This document shows, piece after piece, positions 26,703 through 35,337 of a stretch of 64,000 nt of DNA (within the stretch, counting starts at the first letter, position 1; every line of letters begins with the position of its first letter). The stretch is from JANQEU01 sp965242805 (GTDB taxonomy: Bacteria > Bacteroidota > Bacteroidia > Cytophagales > Cyclobacteriaceae): positions 5,642,001 to 5,706,000 of the forward strand of contig CBDETD010000002.1 in the NCBI GenBank assembly GCA_965242805.1. Direction: 5' to 3'. The position numbers were made by a program, and so were the translations under genes. Under the pieces are notes generated by a model. It ran no database searches, was not told the DNA's origin, and saw nothing but the letters and a program-made list of their open reading frames with translations.

Positions 26703-27713
26703 ATGAACAGATCAAATCTAATAACAGTAATTCTAGTTGTACCATTATGGGTAATATTCATTGCCACTGCCATATATTTTCAATTTTTTCACACACCTCG
26801 TCCTGAGTATCTATGGGGGAGTGAAGATAGAGGTGCAATCCAACTTAAAAATCTGACGAACACTTATATTTTTGCTGAAGAAGAGCCAGAATATCAACCT
26901 CAGTTTGATGTGTTTCTACATGGCAGTGATAATTGGCGTTATGTTCTTCAAATTAAATACATATCAGGAGCTCGCCCAATTACAGCCAAGGTAGTAATCG
27001 ATGGTATTCCATATTCAATGATCCAGTCAGATTCTTATGAAATTGCAGAATTTGGAGAAACGATTCGAAGATGGACCTACAACAGAGAGCAAGAATGTAT
27101 CAATGATGATTCATTTTTTGATAGTAAACTGAGTTGGAGTTATTATTATTTTGAAGTTGACTTCAATCCAGTTCTTTGGGAAGATAGACCACCACCTGCT
27201 TTTCTTGCTGGGCCGGGAGGTGCATTTACATCCAGAGTATTAAATCTTGGCCTTCATTGGGTTCCAGGAAAACCCTATGGCACCGGCACTGCTGGAATCA
27301 CATATCAGGGAGTAGAATACCCTCTGGGATGTTGGAATACTGGAGTTGGATGTCATGCTTATTCGGAAGGCTTGTCAATAGAATATGATGACGCCTGGCC
27401 CGACCAAGTACATTATACATATTCAATCACAAATACCCTTCAATTTGATGTTAATATTACTGGATTCGAAATCACTCCTATTGGTCCTGATACGGATGAC
27501 AATACTTTTGAAGTAGCTAATAACCTTCCGATTCTCCTTGAAGCATGTGGAGGGGTCGAAGTAATAACCATTGTCCATAATTATCCCAGTACACCTGGAT
27601 TCTATGATCAAATTTTACAACTAAGTCCGCATGTTGAGTTTGAGACTGAATCCACATTCGTAGAAGGAAATGGACCTGGTCTACTTCTAAAACGTACACT
27701 GGAAAATATGTAG
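26703..27713 (+). CDS. Hypothetical exported or membrane-anchored protein
   Basis: 336 residues from the ATG at 26703. A single hydrophobic segment (about residues 6-27) is an uncleaved signal or anchor; the rest is beta-rich and aromatic-rich with several WxxY patterns, such as LHGSDNWRYVLQIKYISGA and NLGLHWVPGKPYGTGTAG. Four cysteines lie in the second half. It is divergent from the M64 operon with about 230 bases between them. It may be an envelope-exposed protein. No family is recognised. Confidence 0.6.
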   Translation: MNRSNLITVILVVPLWVIFIATAIYFQFFHTPRPEYLWGSEDRGAIQLKNLTNTYIFAEEEPEYQPQFDVFLHGSDNWRYVLQIKYISGARPITAKVVIDGIPYSMIQSDSYEIAEFGETIRRWTYNREQECINDDSFFDSKLSWSYYYFEVDFNPVLWEDRPPPAFLAGPGGAFTSRVLNLGLHWVPGKPYGTGTAGITYQGVEYPLGCWNTGVGCHAYSEGLSIEYDDAWPDQVHYTYSITNTLQFDVNITGFEITPIGPDTDDNTFEVANNLPILLEACGGVEVITIVHNYPSTPGFYDQILQLSPHVEFETESTFVEGNGPGLLLKRTLENM

Positions 27714-27719
27714 TTACAG

Positions 27720-27862
27720 ATGGCGACATGATTTCGTATATATCTACCAAATCCCGAACTCTACTCCTGGCCACGAAATTCTAATCCATCAACAATATAA
27801 GTCCATCTCCGAATCAACTTTAAAGTTACCGGTTTTGGTGCTTTCGAAGATGAGAAGACCTA
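27720..27862 (-). pseudogene. Decayed 3' fragment of an ArdC-ATPase gene
   Basis: The minus strand encodes LIFESTKTGNF, then, after a frameshift, TYIVDGLEF, a stop, and SSGFGRY. This matches the last 50 residues of the ArdC-ATPase at 30503-32752 (LIFETIKTGNF, THIVDGLVEV, SSGRYG). The frame is broken by at least one shift and one stop, so it is dead. It points to a lost second copy or to an old boundary of the cargo insert. Confidence 0.7.
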
Positions 27863-27904
27863 GTTTTTCAAAATTTCATTTCGGAATTTCTGAGTTGCAT
27901 AGTT

Positions 27905-27928
27905 TAAAATTAACTGATTGATATCAGC
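27905..27928 (+). repeat. 24-bp direct repeat, right copy
   Basis: 23 of 24 bases match 21027-21050 in the same orientation. It lies directly after the decayed ArdC fragment and before the next cargo pair, so recombination between the copies would delete the block between them. Confidence 0.5.
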
Positions 27929-27965
27929 TTAATACAGGTGAGTCAAATGTAAATTTGTTAACTGT

Positions 27966-29057
27966 ATGTCGAATCTTCTAATTGACAATTGGACACTACA
28001 GGAAACAGCCCACATTTTAAAATCAGGGTTTGATGATTCTAAAACTAATATTTACACTTCAGGGGGGCTATTCCCAACAGAAGTGCCTTCAGCAGCTGTT
28101 AAAATTGAATCGCTATTCAACTTTTTGTTGAATGTTGTTTTGAGAGATAATCTATTCATCGATCATGATTGGACAGAAGCTTGGATAGGCGTGAATGCAA
28201 AACTTGATGAAATCCATAAGAGTGGTATTATTCTAACCAAGAAGTTCGAATTGGATGATAACTTTTTTATGTCAAGAGATCATATACTTGAAAACTTGGT
28301 TCATGACAAGGAAATTATCGACAGGCATTATGAGAATGTGGAGTATTGGAGGATTCATAAAAGAAACAAGTACAAGGCACTTCCAATTGTAATAACTGGA
28401 ACAATGGGATATCTAACAAGAAGTAACATATTATCCACTGATTACTCACCTCATCCTACCAGATCTGCTTACCTCCAAAGCACACCCTTATTTCAAAAAC
28501 CTTTCAATGCTTTTGATAAGACTTTAAACTTCATATCTGATGAACGTCATAATATTCTAAAGAGCACATTCGAAAATGACGAATTCATAAATAGTAAGTT
28601 GATCCTTGCCCCAATTCTTATTGAAATTATTGAATCATCTAGCTCTGTAGAAGACATGTTGAAAAGTGCTCTACAGATGAGAAAAGACTTTAAAAAATTC
28701 CGGAAATACTTGACCGAATTCCAAGTTTCCATTGATAAAGGTGATGTCAAAAGAATTCAGAAATATAAAAAAGTCCTGGATGATGTAGGTCAAATAAAAG
28801 GTAGTGAGAAAAAATATGGAACAACTGAACTGGGATTAGGGGTAGCTTTCCTCAAGCTATCTAAAATGAATCTGCGATCTTTATTAGTGTCCACCAGAAA
28901 CAAGTTTGGGATACGTGCAGAAATAAAGAAAATGATTTTCAAGAAAGCCTCAAAAGGGACATGGGACAAATTTTTTAATCTATTTGATGAGAAAAACTTA
29001 ACACTTCAAAATGAAATAAAGGAATATTTCAGGTTTTCACAAAACACATCTACATAA
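27966..29057 (+). CDS. Hypothetical cytosolic protein, first gene of a cargo pair
   Basis: 363 residues, soluble and highly charged. Several helical stretches (for example MLKSALQMRKDFKKFRKYLTEF) form a possible coiled region in the C-terminal half. No catalytic motif is recognised. It is followed after 22 bases by a membrane-anchored gene on the same strand, so the two were probably acquired together. The pair sits between a decayed ArdC fragment and the intact ArdC-ATPase gene. AT-rich codon use fits recent transfer. Confidence 0.6.
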   Translation: MSNLLIDNWTLQETAHILKSGFDDSKTNIYTSGGLFPTEVPSAAVKIESLFNFLLNVVLRDNLFIDHDWTEAWIGVNAKLDEIHKSGIILTKKFELDDNFFMSRDHILENLVHDKEIIDRHYENVEYWRIHKRNKYKALPIVITGTMGYLTRSNILSTDYSPHPTRSAYLQSTPLFQKPFNAFDKTLNFISDERHNILKSTFENDEFINSKLILAPILIEIIESSSSVEDMLKSALQMRKDFKKFRKYLTEFQVSIDKGDVKRIQKYKKVLDDVGQIKGSEKKYGTTELGLGVAFLKLSKMNLRSLLVSTRNKFGIRAEIKKMIFKKASKGTWDKFFNLFDEKNLTLQNEIKEYFRFSQNTST

Positions 29058-29079
29058 TGGTTCTATAAATAATTCAGGA

Positions 29080-30411
29080 ATGTCCGAACAAAAAAGCTTT
29101 CTGGAAAAATTATGGGTTCGAGTTCATAATAATAAAGTAACCGCAGTCTTAATAGTTATTGGTGGAATTTTAACTGGACTCATATATCTGTTGCAAGGGG
29201 CGTTTGATGTATTTAAAAGGGTAGACGATCTAACACAAGATCGACAAACTATTAAAGTTATCAAGCCAAATTTTGAAAAAATAAACTCAGAAATTTTCAA
29301 TAAAAACTTAAAAGCAAAATTTGATCTCGCAAACGATCTAGAAAGTGACATAATCAATGTATCTAACGAAAAATTGTCTCTAGACTTTTCAATCAATAAC
29401 GAGATATTTTTTGAGATCCAAAAGGACCCCAGATCCTTAATGGCACTTAAAAATGGGTATATGCTATTTAATACAGCTTACAGATTAGAGGTGGAAGATA
29501 ATGTAATTAAAATCCAACCATTCAATAGCTACTTATCCCACCTAAAGAATGGAAATCCTATTAAGCCTATTTATGTTCCTCAGGTTAATCAACCACCGAG
29601 TCTTGATCTCAAAATAGTCAATAATTCAAAGGAGACAGTCTTTTTCACTCACGCAGTCTTCGAGATTTCCTCCTCTGTTTTTGATCCTTTTCCAATAATT
29701 ACATTTGATGATCCCATTTCTGCATTGGATTATCACTATGGAGGTACTCTATCTCTTATTAATAGAGGCTGGGGCAAAGTTATTAATTGTACTATTTTTT
29801 TTGATATTGTTTCGACCTCGGAAGAACCAAACTATGAAAAGAAGTTCGAGTATGAATTGAATATTGGAGGATTTGATCATTTTAAAGATAGTGTTAATCT
29901 TCATCCCTTTTTGAAGGCTGAGGGAGTCCAAGTTGAATTAATTAAAGACTATTACTTTGGAGAGTATTCTACTCCGGAAATGGAAAAAGCAATTCTCGGA
30001 CCATTCAATGATGGTAAGCTATTGATGTATGGCAAAATAGTATATCAAGGATTAAAGTCAGATAGAACTTACTCAAGTGACACAATTAATTTTGAAAATT
30101 TGATATTGTTAGAATCACCACTTCTTGGGTATGCAATCCAACCAGTTTATTTCTATGATGTAGAGTTCGAAATTGAAAAAGATAAATATAGAAGAGTTCT
30201 ACCTATCTCTCATGTTTTGAGATCTGGAGAATCCAGCTGGTTCAATATTAAAATTGCAGCACCGAAATCCTCCCGACATCTATTTAGTTTACACTTGATC
30301 TATAATGAAAACCAGATGTTATCAATTCCCAATGTCTACTTAAATTACGGAATAGTCACACGAAGGAACCTAAAGAAAGACCAAGAAATCATAATTAATA
30401 CTACACAGTGA
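29080..30411 (+). CDS. Hypothetical membrane-anchored protein, second gene of a cargo pair
   Basis: 443 residues. One membrane helix lies near the N-terminus (about residues 20-42, AVLIVIGGILTGLIYLLQGA) after a short basic head, giving an inside-to-outside anchor. The rest is beta-rich with no recognised domain. It follows the 363-residue gene by 22 bases. The layout resembles an envelope sensor or effector; the function is unknown. Confidence 0.6.
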   Translation: MSEQKSFLEKLWVRVHNNKVTAVLIVIGGILTGLIYLLQGAFDVFKRVDDLTQDRQTIKVIKPNFEKINSEIFNKNLKAKFDLANDLESDIINVSNEKLSLDFSINNEIFFEIQKDPRSLMALKNGYMLFNTAYRLEVEDNVIKIQPFNSYLSHLKNGNPIKPIYVPQVNQPPSLDLKIVNNSKETVFFTHAVFEISSSVFDPFPIITFDDPISALDYHYGGTLSLINRGWGKVINCTIFFDIVSTSEEPNYEKKFEYELNIGGFDHFKDSVNLHPFLKAEGVQVELIKDYYFGEYSTPEMEKAILGPFNDGKLLMYGKIVYQGLKSDRTYSSDTINFENLILLESPLLGYAIQPVYFYDVEFEIEKDKYRRVLPISHVLRSGESSWFNIKIAAPKSSRHLFSLHLIYNENQMLSIPNVYLNYGIVTRRNLKKDQEIIINTTQ

Positions 30412-30502
30412 AAATGTCAATCTTGAAAAAGGTTTCCTTATTCCTACTTATCAGGAAAAAGGAATTGGGGTAACCTATTATTATCACAAATGTGTTCAGT
30501 TT

Positions 30503-32752
30503 TCATTTTCCCCAAACAACAAACTCACCATTCCCATACCTCCCAGAACTCTTGGCCAGGAACTCCTCCACTTCAACCAATCCATCAACAATATGCGTCC
30601 AACCCTGATCTCCTTTGAAGTTTCCGGTTTTAATGGTTTCGAAGATTAGGATGAAGGAAGTATCCGGATATTTCTTAAGGAATCTATCTTCGAAATTATG
30701 GGGTTTAATCTTGTGTCGATGGATGTAGGTATTGACCATATCTATCACCACAAACTGGTATTGTCCAGCAGCAACTTCATTTTCCAGATCATTCAGGGAC
30801 CTAGTGTCCGTGATGTCGACATTGGAGCGAGTAGCAAGACCGCTGATCCTCAGAATTTCTTTTGTTGACGCATTGATCCCCTGATCAGCAAAGTTGTACA
30901 GTACATTTCCAAAATTGCTCAGGTACCTGGCCAGTTTCGTTGCCAGGACGGACTTTCCATTCTTGGGTTTCCCCCAAATGGCCAGCCTCATGTTTTTAGC
31001 TGGATTCTGCAAAAAATTCTTCCATTTGCCGGTGAAGGCCAACGTTTCGAATTCCATCGACATGATCTCATCCACAGAGACAACTGATTTCCCAGACTCT
31101 CCGGATTCTCCCGACTTTTTTACCGGTTTGGGATCTGAGGTGAATTCGTCTGAAAGTGGGATCCCATTAAGAACAGGAGTTTGGAGTTTTGGAGTTTTGG
31201 ATTTAGGAGTTTTTGGTTTGGTGGTCGCTGACTTTGAATTTCTGCTTTTCAATGGCTCCGGATTTTCGATTACTTGGTTGCATCGCTGGATCAACCTTTC
31301 ATCCGGTTCTATTTTAATTCTGGTAGCTCCGGATCCGTTGATAGCTGACTGCATTTTGACCAGTCTGTTTTCTATTTCCCGGATCAATTCAGAATGTTGT
31401 GATTGTTTGCCACTGTGAATTTGATCAAGCAATGATTCAAGTTGTCGCTTTGTTCTGGTCTTTTCTGGTAGATTCTTGAATTGCCTGATGATCTTTAGTT
31501 CGTCAGTTTTCTCTCCCAGTCTGGCTAATGAGAGTTTTAATTGAATTGCTTGTTTGCGAAGATATTTTGGAACTCCCTTGGAATCTCTTTGTAGCATGAA
31601 ATCCGCAGCTTCCTGGGCTTTACTGGTAGCCTTCAAAAAGAATTTGTTGTCTTCCTGGATGAACTCTCTCAATCGTTTCTTCCAGCCTTTAATATATGCT
31701 GCACTGTTGTTGAGGGTGAAGAACAAGATCCCGGATTCACCGCATAGATAAGAAGCTCCAAGTTCAGCAATCAATTCTTCAAAACTGTAATCCTTGTTAC
31801 CAAATTTATTTCCGAGCTTTCGGTTCAATCGCCTTTTCGAACCCGTGCTGTGGATCAGCTCATGAAAGAAGGTGCAATAATAGTTTTGCTCTGTCTCAAA
31901 GGCCTCCTTCGGTGGCATGTTTAACGAATCGTTCAACGACCTGTAAAATGCAGCTGCAGGATCGACATTTATAAATTTCGGTTTTGGTTCTGGGTAGTAT
32001 TCAATAATTCCTTCTGCCGATTCTATCTTATCAAAATCTGTCTTTTCCTCAACCGGTTTCAGCTTCCAGTCAATTCCTTCGATGTCATCCGCATTGTAGA
32101 CATTGTAATACCTGAGAACGGGTATATCAACCAGGTTTTTACAGACATCGAGGCCTTTGTAAACTGGATTCTTATCTTCAGCGCACTTAACAAAGAAATC
32201 CCAGTATTGCTGTTCTGTTATCTTGTGGTCACCCACCTTGTATATCATCTGAAAGTATGTAACCACATAGGCCTTGGCGCCTTTTCGGAGAGTACCACCT
32301 CTTTTTTCAATTTGATTGAACGTCATGAAGTAGGGGATATCCCACTTCTGCTTTCTAAGCTCCGGAATAATGAAGTTGAGCAGGATAGAATTAATACCAC
32401 GATAAGGTTTTTTGCTAATGAAGTTGGTGGCTGCAAAACCATAAGTATTGATCGAATTCCAGGGCTTTCTCCACGATAGGTCTTTCTTACTATCAATCGT
32501 CTCCAGGATCATGTCACTGATCTTCTGATAGACATCAACCAGTTTACCGAGTGTTGTAGATTCATATTCTTTCGGAGTGCACTCCAGGCCCTTTAATAAT
32601 GTCGATCGGGATTTGTACCAGTGTCTATGTTTTGGTGACCATCGAAAACCTTTTCTCCTTAACTTTTCAAGAACTTGTTTAGAAGGTTTCCTTTCGAAAG
32701 TCAATTCTATGCCGTTAAGTTTTTTATTGATTTTGGTGTTTGGAGTGGTCAT
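30503..32752 (-). CDS. ArdC-type antirestriction/ssDNA-binding protein fused to a RecA-like ATPase
   Basis: 749 residues in four parts: an N-terminal motif GFRWSPKHRHWYKS (about 34-47) as seen in ArdC and helicase-associated proteins; an ArdC ssDNA-binding domain (about 75-190, LSWRKPWNS and PYRGINSILLNF); a zincin-like metallopeptidase with HELIHSTG (about 293-300) and the later glutamate in FEELIAELGA; a linker; and a P-loop ATPase with Walker A GKPKNGKS (about 595-602) and Walker B VVIDMV. Known ArdC proteins block restriction and bind incoming single-stranded DNA. The fusion may protect, unwind or move the element's DNA. The ATG is set by a copy of the element's leader motif (32753-32766). 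Confidence 0.85.
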   Translation of the reverse strand: MTTPNTKINKKLNGIELTFERKPSKQVLEKLRRKGFRWSPKHRHWYKSRSTLLKGLECTPKEYESTTLGKLVDVYQKISDMILETIDSKKDLSWRKPWNSINTYGFAATNFISKKPYRGINSILLNFIIPELRKQKWDIPYFMTFNQIEKRGGTLRKGAKAYVVTYFQMIYKVGDHKITEQQYWDFFVKCAEDKNPVYKGLDVCKNLVDIPVLRYYNVYNADDIEGIDWKLKPVEEKTDFDKIESAEGIIEYYPEPKPKFINVDPAAAFYRSLNDSLNMPPKEAFETEQNYYCTFFHELIHSTGSKRRLNRKLGNKFGNKDYSFEELIAELGASYLCGESGILFFTLNNSAAYIKGWKKRLREFIQEDNKFFLKATSKAQEAADFMLQRDSKGVPKYLRKQAIQLKLSLARLGEKTDELKIIRQFKNLPEKTRTKRQLESLLDQIHSGKQSQHSELIREIENRLVKMQSAINGSGATRIKIEPDERLIQRCNQVIENPEPLKSRNSKSATTKPKTPKSKTPKLQTPVLNGIPLSDEFTSDPKPVKKSGESGESGKSVVSVDEIMSMEFETLAFTGKWKNFLQNPAKNMRLAIWGKPKNGKSVLATKLARYLSNFGNVLYNFADQGINASTKEILRISGLATRSNVDITDTRSLNDLENEVAAGQYQFVVIDMVNTYIHRHKIKPHNFEDRFLKKYPDTSFILIFETIKTGNFKGDQGWTHIVDGLVEVEEFLAKSSGRYGNGEFVVWGK

Positions 32753-32766
32753 GGTATGTGTGTTTT
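32753..32766 (-). promoter_or_regulatory. Element leader motif before the ArdC-ATPase ATG
   Basis: AAAACACATACC, one base off the common AAAACACACACACC, ends directly at the start codon. Confidence 0.6.
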
Positions 32767-32774
32767 GAATGTAA

Positions 32775-33134
32775 TTAAGGTTTTTTGACTTCTGCCAATA
32801 CCTGACTCAGTAGATCCTGATTGGCGCTGATCCGACTGCCCAGATCGTCCTTGAGATTATCTATTTCCCTGGTGAATCCCTGCTTCAGCTCATCAAACCT
32901 CCGGTTGATTTCTTCCCGACGTTCCCTGTCCTGGGTACTGTTAGCCTCGATAGCAGCTTTGTTACCTGTGATTTGGGATTGATGATCGTCGAGTCTATCT
33001 CCATGTTTCTTCAGTCGATCCATGATATTCTTAAGGGTTATTCCAATGAAAAATCCAACGATAGTGAGTAGGATCCCGATGATCGTCATAATTACCTGGA
33101 ATAGCTGTGTGTCCATTAATGATTCTTTTGCCAT
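32775..33134 (-). CDS. Small membrane-anchored coiled-coil protein
   Basis: 119 residues. One membrane helix (about residues 11-32) is followed by a long coiled coil (RLKKHGDRLDDHQSQI, RREEINRRFDELK). It is the last gene of the minus-strand operon that starts at 42.6 kb. Small single-pass proteins of this type fit virion membrane proteins or holin/spanin-like lysis factors. No family is recognised. Confidence 0.65.
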   Translation of the reverse strand: MAKESLMDTQLFQVIMTIIGILLTIVGFFIGITLKNIMDRLKKHGDRLDDHQSQITGNKAAIEANSTQDRERREEINRRFDELKQGFTREIDNLKDDLGSRISANQDLLSQVLAEVKKP

Positions 33135-33142
33135 ACATCAGT

Positions 33143-33424
33143 TCAGGTTTGAAAAAATTCTTCGTCTTCAAATAGCTCACTCACCATGCTTCCAACGACA
33201 TTACCTGCCAGGTATCCCAGAACAATGAATTCCTTTGGTGCAAACTTTTTAGCAAGCAACCAACCGGTTAAAGCAAATCCCCCGGTGATCAGAGCAACCC
33301 TAGCACCTTTGGAAAACCTTCGATTGAACATTCCATTCAGTGGCTTTTGATTTTGGCAATGGCACTGATCCGCATCTATGAGCTGACCAGCTTCGTCAAA
33401 GTATAGTGTTCTAAGCTCTTCCAT
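33143..33424 (-). CDS. Small membrane protein of the core operon
   Basis: 93 residues. An acidic head with CHCQ is followed by a basic stretch (FNRRFSKGAR) and two short hydrophobic segments (about 43-60 and 67-83) with GG and GN motifs, then an acidic end. It lies 4 bases after a 53-residue gene and 8 bases before the coiled-coil protein gene. No family is recognised. Confidence 0.65.
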   Translation of the reverse strand: MEELRTLYFDEAGQLIDADQCHCQNQKPLNGMFNRRFSKGARVALITGGFALTGWLLAKKFAPKEFIVLGYLAGNVVGSMVSELFEDEEFFQT

Positions 33425-33428
33425 AAAT

Positions 33429-33590
33429 TTACCATGTTAGAATAACAGGGGTGACACAACAGCCACCCCCATTTAAACCACCAACTATGGCCATATCTGG
33501 CCCATATCTTTTTAATGAAGGCCCTGAGAATCCAATATTTGAATCAGTCTCGTAGAGTTGTGCGATATGATTTACTCTCAGGTCTTTCAT
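33429..33590 (-). CDS. Very small core-operon protein (53 residues)
   Basis: Reads MKDLRVNHIAQLYETDSNIG and ends in VGGLNGGGCCVTPVILTW. The ATG follows the TGA of the upstream 56-residue gene without a gap, and the next gene begins 4 bases after its stop, so the tight packing supports it as real. The Gly/Cys-rich end is unusual. Confidence 0.5.
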   Translation of the reverse strand: MKDLRVNHIAQLYETDSNIGFSGPSLKRYGPDMAIVGGLNGGGCCVTPVILTW

Positions 33591-33761
33591 TCAGGTTAGT
33601 TTCTGTTTTATCACCATTTGGGTGAGAGGATTGCACAATGTCTCCACGGCTTTTTTGTTTGAAGACAGTGAGGCTAAAAATTCAAGAGCCTTAGGTTTAA
33701 CTTGGCTCAATTTTTTTAGGTGTTCTGCGCTTTCTGCTGGAACGTCGATAGTTACTTTCAT
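33591..33761 (-). CDS. Very small core-operon protein (56 residues)
   Basis: Reads MKVTIDVPAESAEHLKKLSQ and continues as a helical K-rich protein ending MVIKQKLT. A variant of the element leader motif (AAACACATACAAACT) ends at its ATG, and the 53-residue gene follows with no gap. MKVTIDVP-type starts occur in ribbon-helix-helix proteins, so a small regulator is possible. Confidence 0.55.
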   Translation of the reverse strand: MKVTIDVPAESAEHLKKLSQVKPKALEFLASLSSNKKAVETLCNPLTQMVIKQKLT

Positions 33762-33782
33762 AGTTTGTATGTGTTTAAATAA

Positions 33783-34727
33783 TCAATAGGGGACGTCTTG
33801 ATATTGAGCCTGTTCTCCTTGTCCTCCTTCAGTGACATTCTGAGGAGTTTCAGCTAATTGAGCTTTAAGGTTATTGAGCAACTCTTCGGGGATGTCCTTA
33901 TGCTGCGCTAAGTATGAAACTATTGCATAGAATGTATTTCGGGCTTGTTCCGACAAACTCATGTACCAGGTATTGATCTCGGCAATATCTTGGGGAAGTT
34001 GGACACCTGCTGAAGCACCGGCAAGAGGACTGCTATCGGCTAGTTTTTCCAATACCCTACCTATTCCTGGCCCAGCTGTTTCCATGAATTTGGTGACTGC
34101 TGAACTATTAAGGATTTCGTTGGCTTTCACTCCATTCAACTTAACAGCAGCGTCTTTCTCATGATCTTTTTGCATCAATTCAATTTTCTGTTCACCAACC
34201 TTCTCTTTGAGTTTTTCAATCTTATCTTGAGCACGAAGGAGCTGAGTCTTGGTGTCGTGTAATTCCCTATGCAATCTGGAAATTTCATATCCGGGGAATC
34301 CCTCAAATATTCCCTGAATGTTCAGGGGATCTCCATTAACTACTTCTTTTTTCTTATTGGGTTTCTTTGGTGGTGAAAATGCCGATGAGATATCATCGGT
34401 ATTTTCGAATGCCTCACCACCGGATTCAGAAGTTGGCTCTCCTAGTCCACTAGCAGTAGCGTCTTCGCCAAAGGTAACTGTAAGTGTGTCCTGTGTTCTC
34501 CATCGTTGAGATCCAGAGCTAGTAAATCCATTCTTGATATTGGAATGAATAAGTACGGTTTTGAGGTCGTTTTCTTCTAACAGAATGTCCCAGTGATCTA
34601 CGGAAAAAGAGACATCTCGTTCAACCAGTTTGTCACCTGTATCCTGGTTGAAAATAGAAAACGCTCGCTCTCCTTGAAATTTCTCGATATGAGATCGGGC
34701 TTCATGTGGTGTGATACGCTTAATCAT
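33783..34727 (-). CDS. Coiled-coil protein, possible scaffold or structural protein
   Basis: 314 residues in three parts: an N-terminal beta-rich domain (about 1-90, FSVDHWDILLEENDLKTVLI), a low-complexity linker with PPKKPNKKK (about 118-128), and a coiled coil (about 145-195) followed by a helical C-terminal domain with SLSEQARNTFYAIVSYLAQH. The element leader motif directly precedes the ATG, which suggests strong translation. It lies in the core operon between the small membrane proteins. A capsid scaffold or a DNA-binding spool protein are both possible; no family is recognised. Confidence 0.6.
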   Translation of the reverse strand: MIKRITPHEARSHIEKFQGERAFSIFNQDTGDKLVERDVSFSVDHWDILLEENDLKTVLIHSNIKNGFTSSGSQRWRTQDTLTVTFGEDATASGLGEPTSESGGEAFENTDDISSAFSPPKKPNKKKEVVNGDPLNIQGIFEGFPGYEISRLHRELHDTKTQLLRAQDKIEKLKEKVGEQKIELMQKDHEKDAAVKLNGVKANEILNSSAVTKFMETAGPGIGRVLEKLADSSPLAGASAGVQLPQDIAEINTWYMSLSEQARNTFYAIVSYLAQHKDIPEELLNNLKAQLAETPQNVTEGGQGEQAQYQDVPY

Positions 34728-34741
34728 GGTGTGTGTGTTTT
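34728..34741 (-). promoter_or_regulatory. Element leader motif before the coiled-coil protein ATG
   Basis: Perfect AAAACACACACACC immediately before ATG, within the intergenic gap of the operon. Confidence 0.7.
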
Positions 34742-34768
34742 ATTTGTTAGTGGTTTTTAAATAAAAAT

Positions 34769-35323
34769 CTACCTTGGCTTCGCTTTTAGCTTCAGTTTAG
34801 GAAGTATAAGGGAGGCATTCCTGTGTAGTACTATTCCGCCAACTACTACTGTGATTCCAAGTCCAACGGGTAAAAGCCACTTCAAAGCACTGGATGTATT
34901 TTCTGCCCCAGTGGCAACATCTGATATAACATCTCCTGTGGTGACCAAGGCACCTCCGACTTCTTCCACCGTTTCCCTAATATCATCTGTCCCTCCGGCC
35001 ACAACTTCTGTGACATTGGTAAATATGGCACTGATGAAAGATCGAACGTCCAGACCTTTCGATAAGAAATAGTTTACAAAATCATTGTTATATCTACAGA
35101 AGTTAAGTTCCGGATCAAAGATCCCCTGCTTATCCCACTCAGACTGGAAGATTTCATTTGCCAATTCAGTACCATGTTTAACAACGAGTCTCTTATGCCA
35201 GGTCATCCACTCCACACATCCCCATTCGGAGACAGGCATTGTATCGGCGCTGATGTCGAGGATAGTAGATCCGGGACCGCTAAGACCAGTACAATTACAT
35301 TTATTGAAGAAGTGGTTTTTCAT
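34769..35323 (-). CDS. Core-operon protein with C-terminal membrane helix
   Basis: 184 residues. A Cys-containing N-terminal part (CNCTGLSGPG) and a soluble middle (SEWGCVEWMTWHKRLV, about 32-50) lead to a small-residue stretch (GGALVTTGDVISDVATGAENT) and one membrane helix (about 148-168, LLPVGLGITVVVGGIVL) with a basic tail (PKLKLKAKPR). Basic tail and membrane helix suggest a tail-anchored protein with its bulk on the other face. It lies 15 bases after the lysozyme gene. No family is recognised. Confidence 0.6.
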   Translation of the reverse strand: MKNHFFNKCNCTGLSGPGSTILDISADTMPVSEWGCVEWMTWHKRLVVKHGTELANEIFQSEWDKQGIFDPELNFCRYNNDFVNYFLSKGLDVRSFISAIFTNVTEVVAGGTDDIRETVEEVGGALVTTGDVISDVATGAENTSSALKWLLPVGLGITVVVGGIVLHRNASLILPKLKLKAKPR

Positions 35324-35337
35324 GACCTGACATTTAA

